Assembly: GCA_024305745.1 (NCBI GenBank)
Contig: JAHRBS010000004.1
Span: forward strand, 4,030,001-4,094,000
Length of the DNA stretch: 64,000 nt
Reading direction: 5' to 3'
DNA from: Polyporus tsugae
Taxonomy: Eukaryota > Basidiomycota > Agaricomycetes > Polyporales > Polyporaceae
In this document: in pieces, positions 62,846-64,000 of the stretch
How the letters are laid out: the number at the start of each line of letters is the position of its first letter
Numbering within the stretch: position 1 is the first letter of the stretch
Notes under the pieces: generated by a model
Told to the model about the DNA's origin: nothing
Seen by the model: only the letters and a program-made list of their open reading frames with translations
The model's database searches: none
Made by a program: the position numbers and the translations under genes

Positions 62846-64000
62846 CATGGTTGCATGCCCTCCGTCGGTAATGAGGTGCGCTCTTTTACGCCATTGGGTG
62901 CGGTGGACTGCCTGCTCGGACCTGTCAAGGCTTACGTTCCCCCCTCCAGCCCAATCTTCATTGCGCAGTCGTTGTTTTGTTCTCGCTATCAGCATTCACG
63001 TTTTCGGAAGGAAGCCTTGTCATGATATGTACTTGTACGGTTTCGCAAGCCCATACCCGCGTTCACACTTATACCGATAAACGGAAGTCTTCTACCGACC
63101 ATGGATTGTGTCACATCAATGTAATATATAGGTAGGGATGGACGAGAGACTGCTCATGCACCTGTCGTTGTGCCAGGAATGACGGTCCGGAACCGAGTTC
63201 CAGGAGGCTTTCATTTCGCAACCCAGCTAGGAGGGCTATGGAGCTGTCCAATCGTGATGGTTGCTTTGGTCAATTAACCCACCACCAATTCCAAAATACC
63301 CTCCCGGCAACACTTGAAGTTGGTCGTTTCCATTGTGAGCATCTCCGCTGGTCATGCCGTTCACAGAGGCATTACGGACAGGCACTGCGGGCGTGGAGAA
63401 GAGGAAGAATCAGCACAGGTTCAGTGACGGCAACCGCACAGCGTACAGCCGTGGCATGGAATGGAAGGTACATGGAGATAAGGCTGGCTGCAGGTCAAAA
63501 CGCATACTCGTATCTGTCCGTGCACCCAAGCGGCAGGATCGTGAGGGAGGGAAGTGTTGGACAGCCGACGCGGGACTGACTCGGAGTTTGGGCCCGGGAG
63601 CACGAGCGGTGATTCGGAATCGCGTGCGGGAGGTTTGGATGGAAATGCCATTGACGTTAACGTTGGCGGATACGGAACCCTGAAGGTCTCCGAGTACTAG
63701 TCGTTGTACCGACGATCTCCTGGATTCCATTGATCTTGTGCCCATGCCACGAGAGGGAGACAGGCGACGGAAAACGCGACGCCGGGTGGGGACTTCGATG
63801 TTTGACACGTCGGAGCGGGAATGGGAATGGGAATGAGAACCGGGACGGGGCGGCGGAAGGGAGCATGACGCCGTACATTACCCAATGCACCGCACCGCAC
63901 CTTGGTGACATCCGACACCCAGTAGGCTATGCTTCTTCGCAATAGACCGCGCCGATGTTGGAAAGGCCGAGAGACCGAGGGATACTCCAATCGCTAGTGC
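62846..64000. other. Right end without a supported gene
   Basis: Open frames of 85-130 codons on both strands show no domain. A short GGGAAT repeat (three copies, 63817-63834) is the only repeat seen. The window may end before the next gene. Confidence 0.5.

Noticed and set aside
63817..63834. Three copies of GGGAAT
   Set aside because: Too short to be a telomeric or functional array; reported only as a minor repeat.

Overview
The window is nuclear DNA from a filamentous basidiomycete, most likely a white-rot polypore-type agaricomycete. The reasons are GC-rich sequence, genes broken by many short GT-AG introns (about 45-75 nt), CT-rich promoters, and the gene families present: an intron-dense aldo/keto reductase, a fungal P450, a single-FAS1-domain secreted protein and a DUF726 lipase. 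No bacterial, organellar or viral gene organisation was seen. All exon joins were read by eye from splice sites and conserved motifs, so small boundary errors are possible.

Layout. Positions 1-14.2 kb are gene-poor: the only supported gene is a small Ser/Ala-rich protein with a Cys/His-rich tail (2517-2723). From 14.3 to 23.8 kb lie a PD-(D/E)XK-like protein (-), a fasciclin-domain protein (-), an aldo/keto reductase (+) and coatomer delta (+). From 24 to 37.2 kb lie a Gfd2/YDR514C-type DEDDh protein (-), the ubiquitin-ribosomal protein eL40 fusion (+), a cytochrome P450 with a disrupted middle (+), the SSU-processome protein Utp14 (+) and an Nramp metal transporter (-). A 2.4 kb gap with an AT-richer, TTGCAA-studded island follows. 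From 39.7 to 55.6 kb the window is gene-dense: a spliced unknown protein with a CxxC pair cluster (-), a Cak1-like kinase (+), condensin SMC4 (-), a siroheme-synthesis uroporphyrinogen methyltransferase (-), SRP14 (+) and a DUF726/Mil1-like lipase (+). The right end holds a conserved proline-rich unknown (+), a secreted serine carboxypeptidase (+) and a small coiled-coil protein (+).

The genes do not form an obvious pathway cluster. Most are single-copy housekeeping genes: COPI traffic, ribosome biogenesis, translation, SRP targeting, chromosome condensation, siroheme for sulfite/nitrite reduction, and metal uptake. Divergent pairs share short promoters (SMC4-side MET1/SRP14, 222 bp; unknown zinc protein/kinase, 338 bp). 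I found no dedicated novel system. The best leads for novelty are the spliced CxxC protein at 39.7-41.1 kb, the nuclease-fold-like protein at 14.3-15.6 kb, the small Cys/His-tailed protein at 2.5 kb, a DEDDh protein lacking its last catalytic Asp, and the damaged P450.
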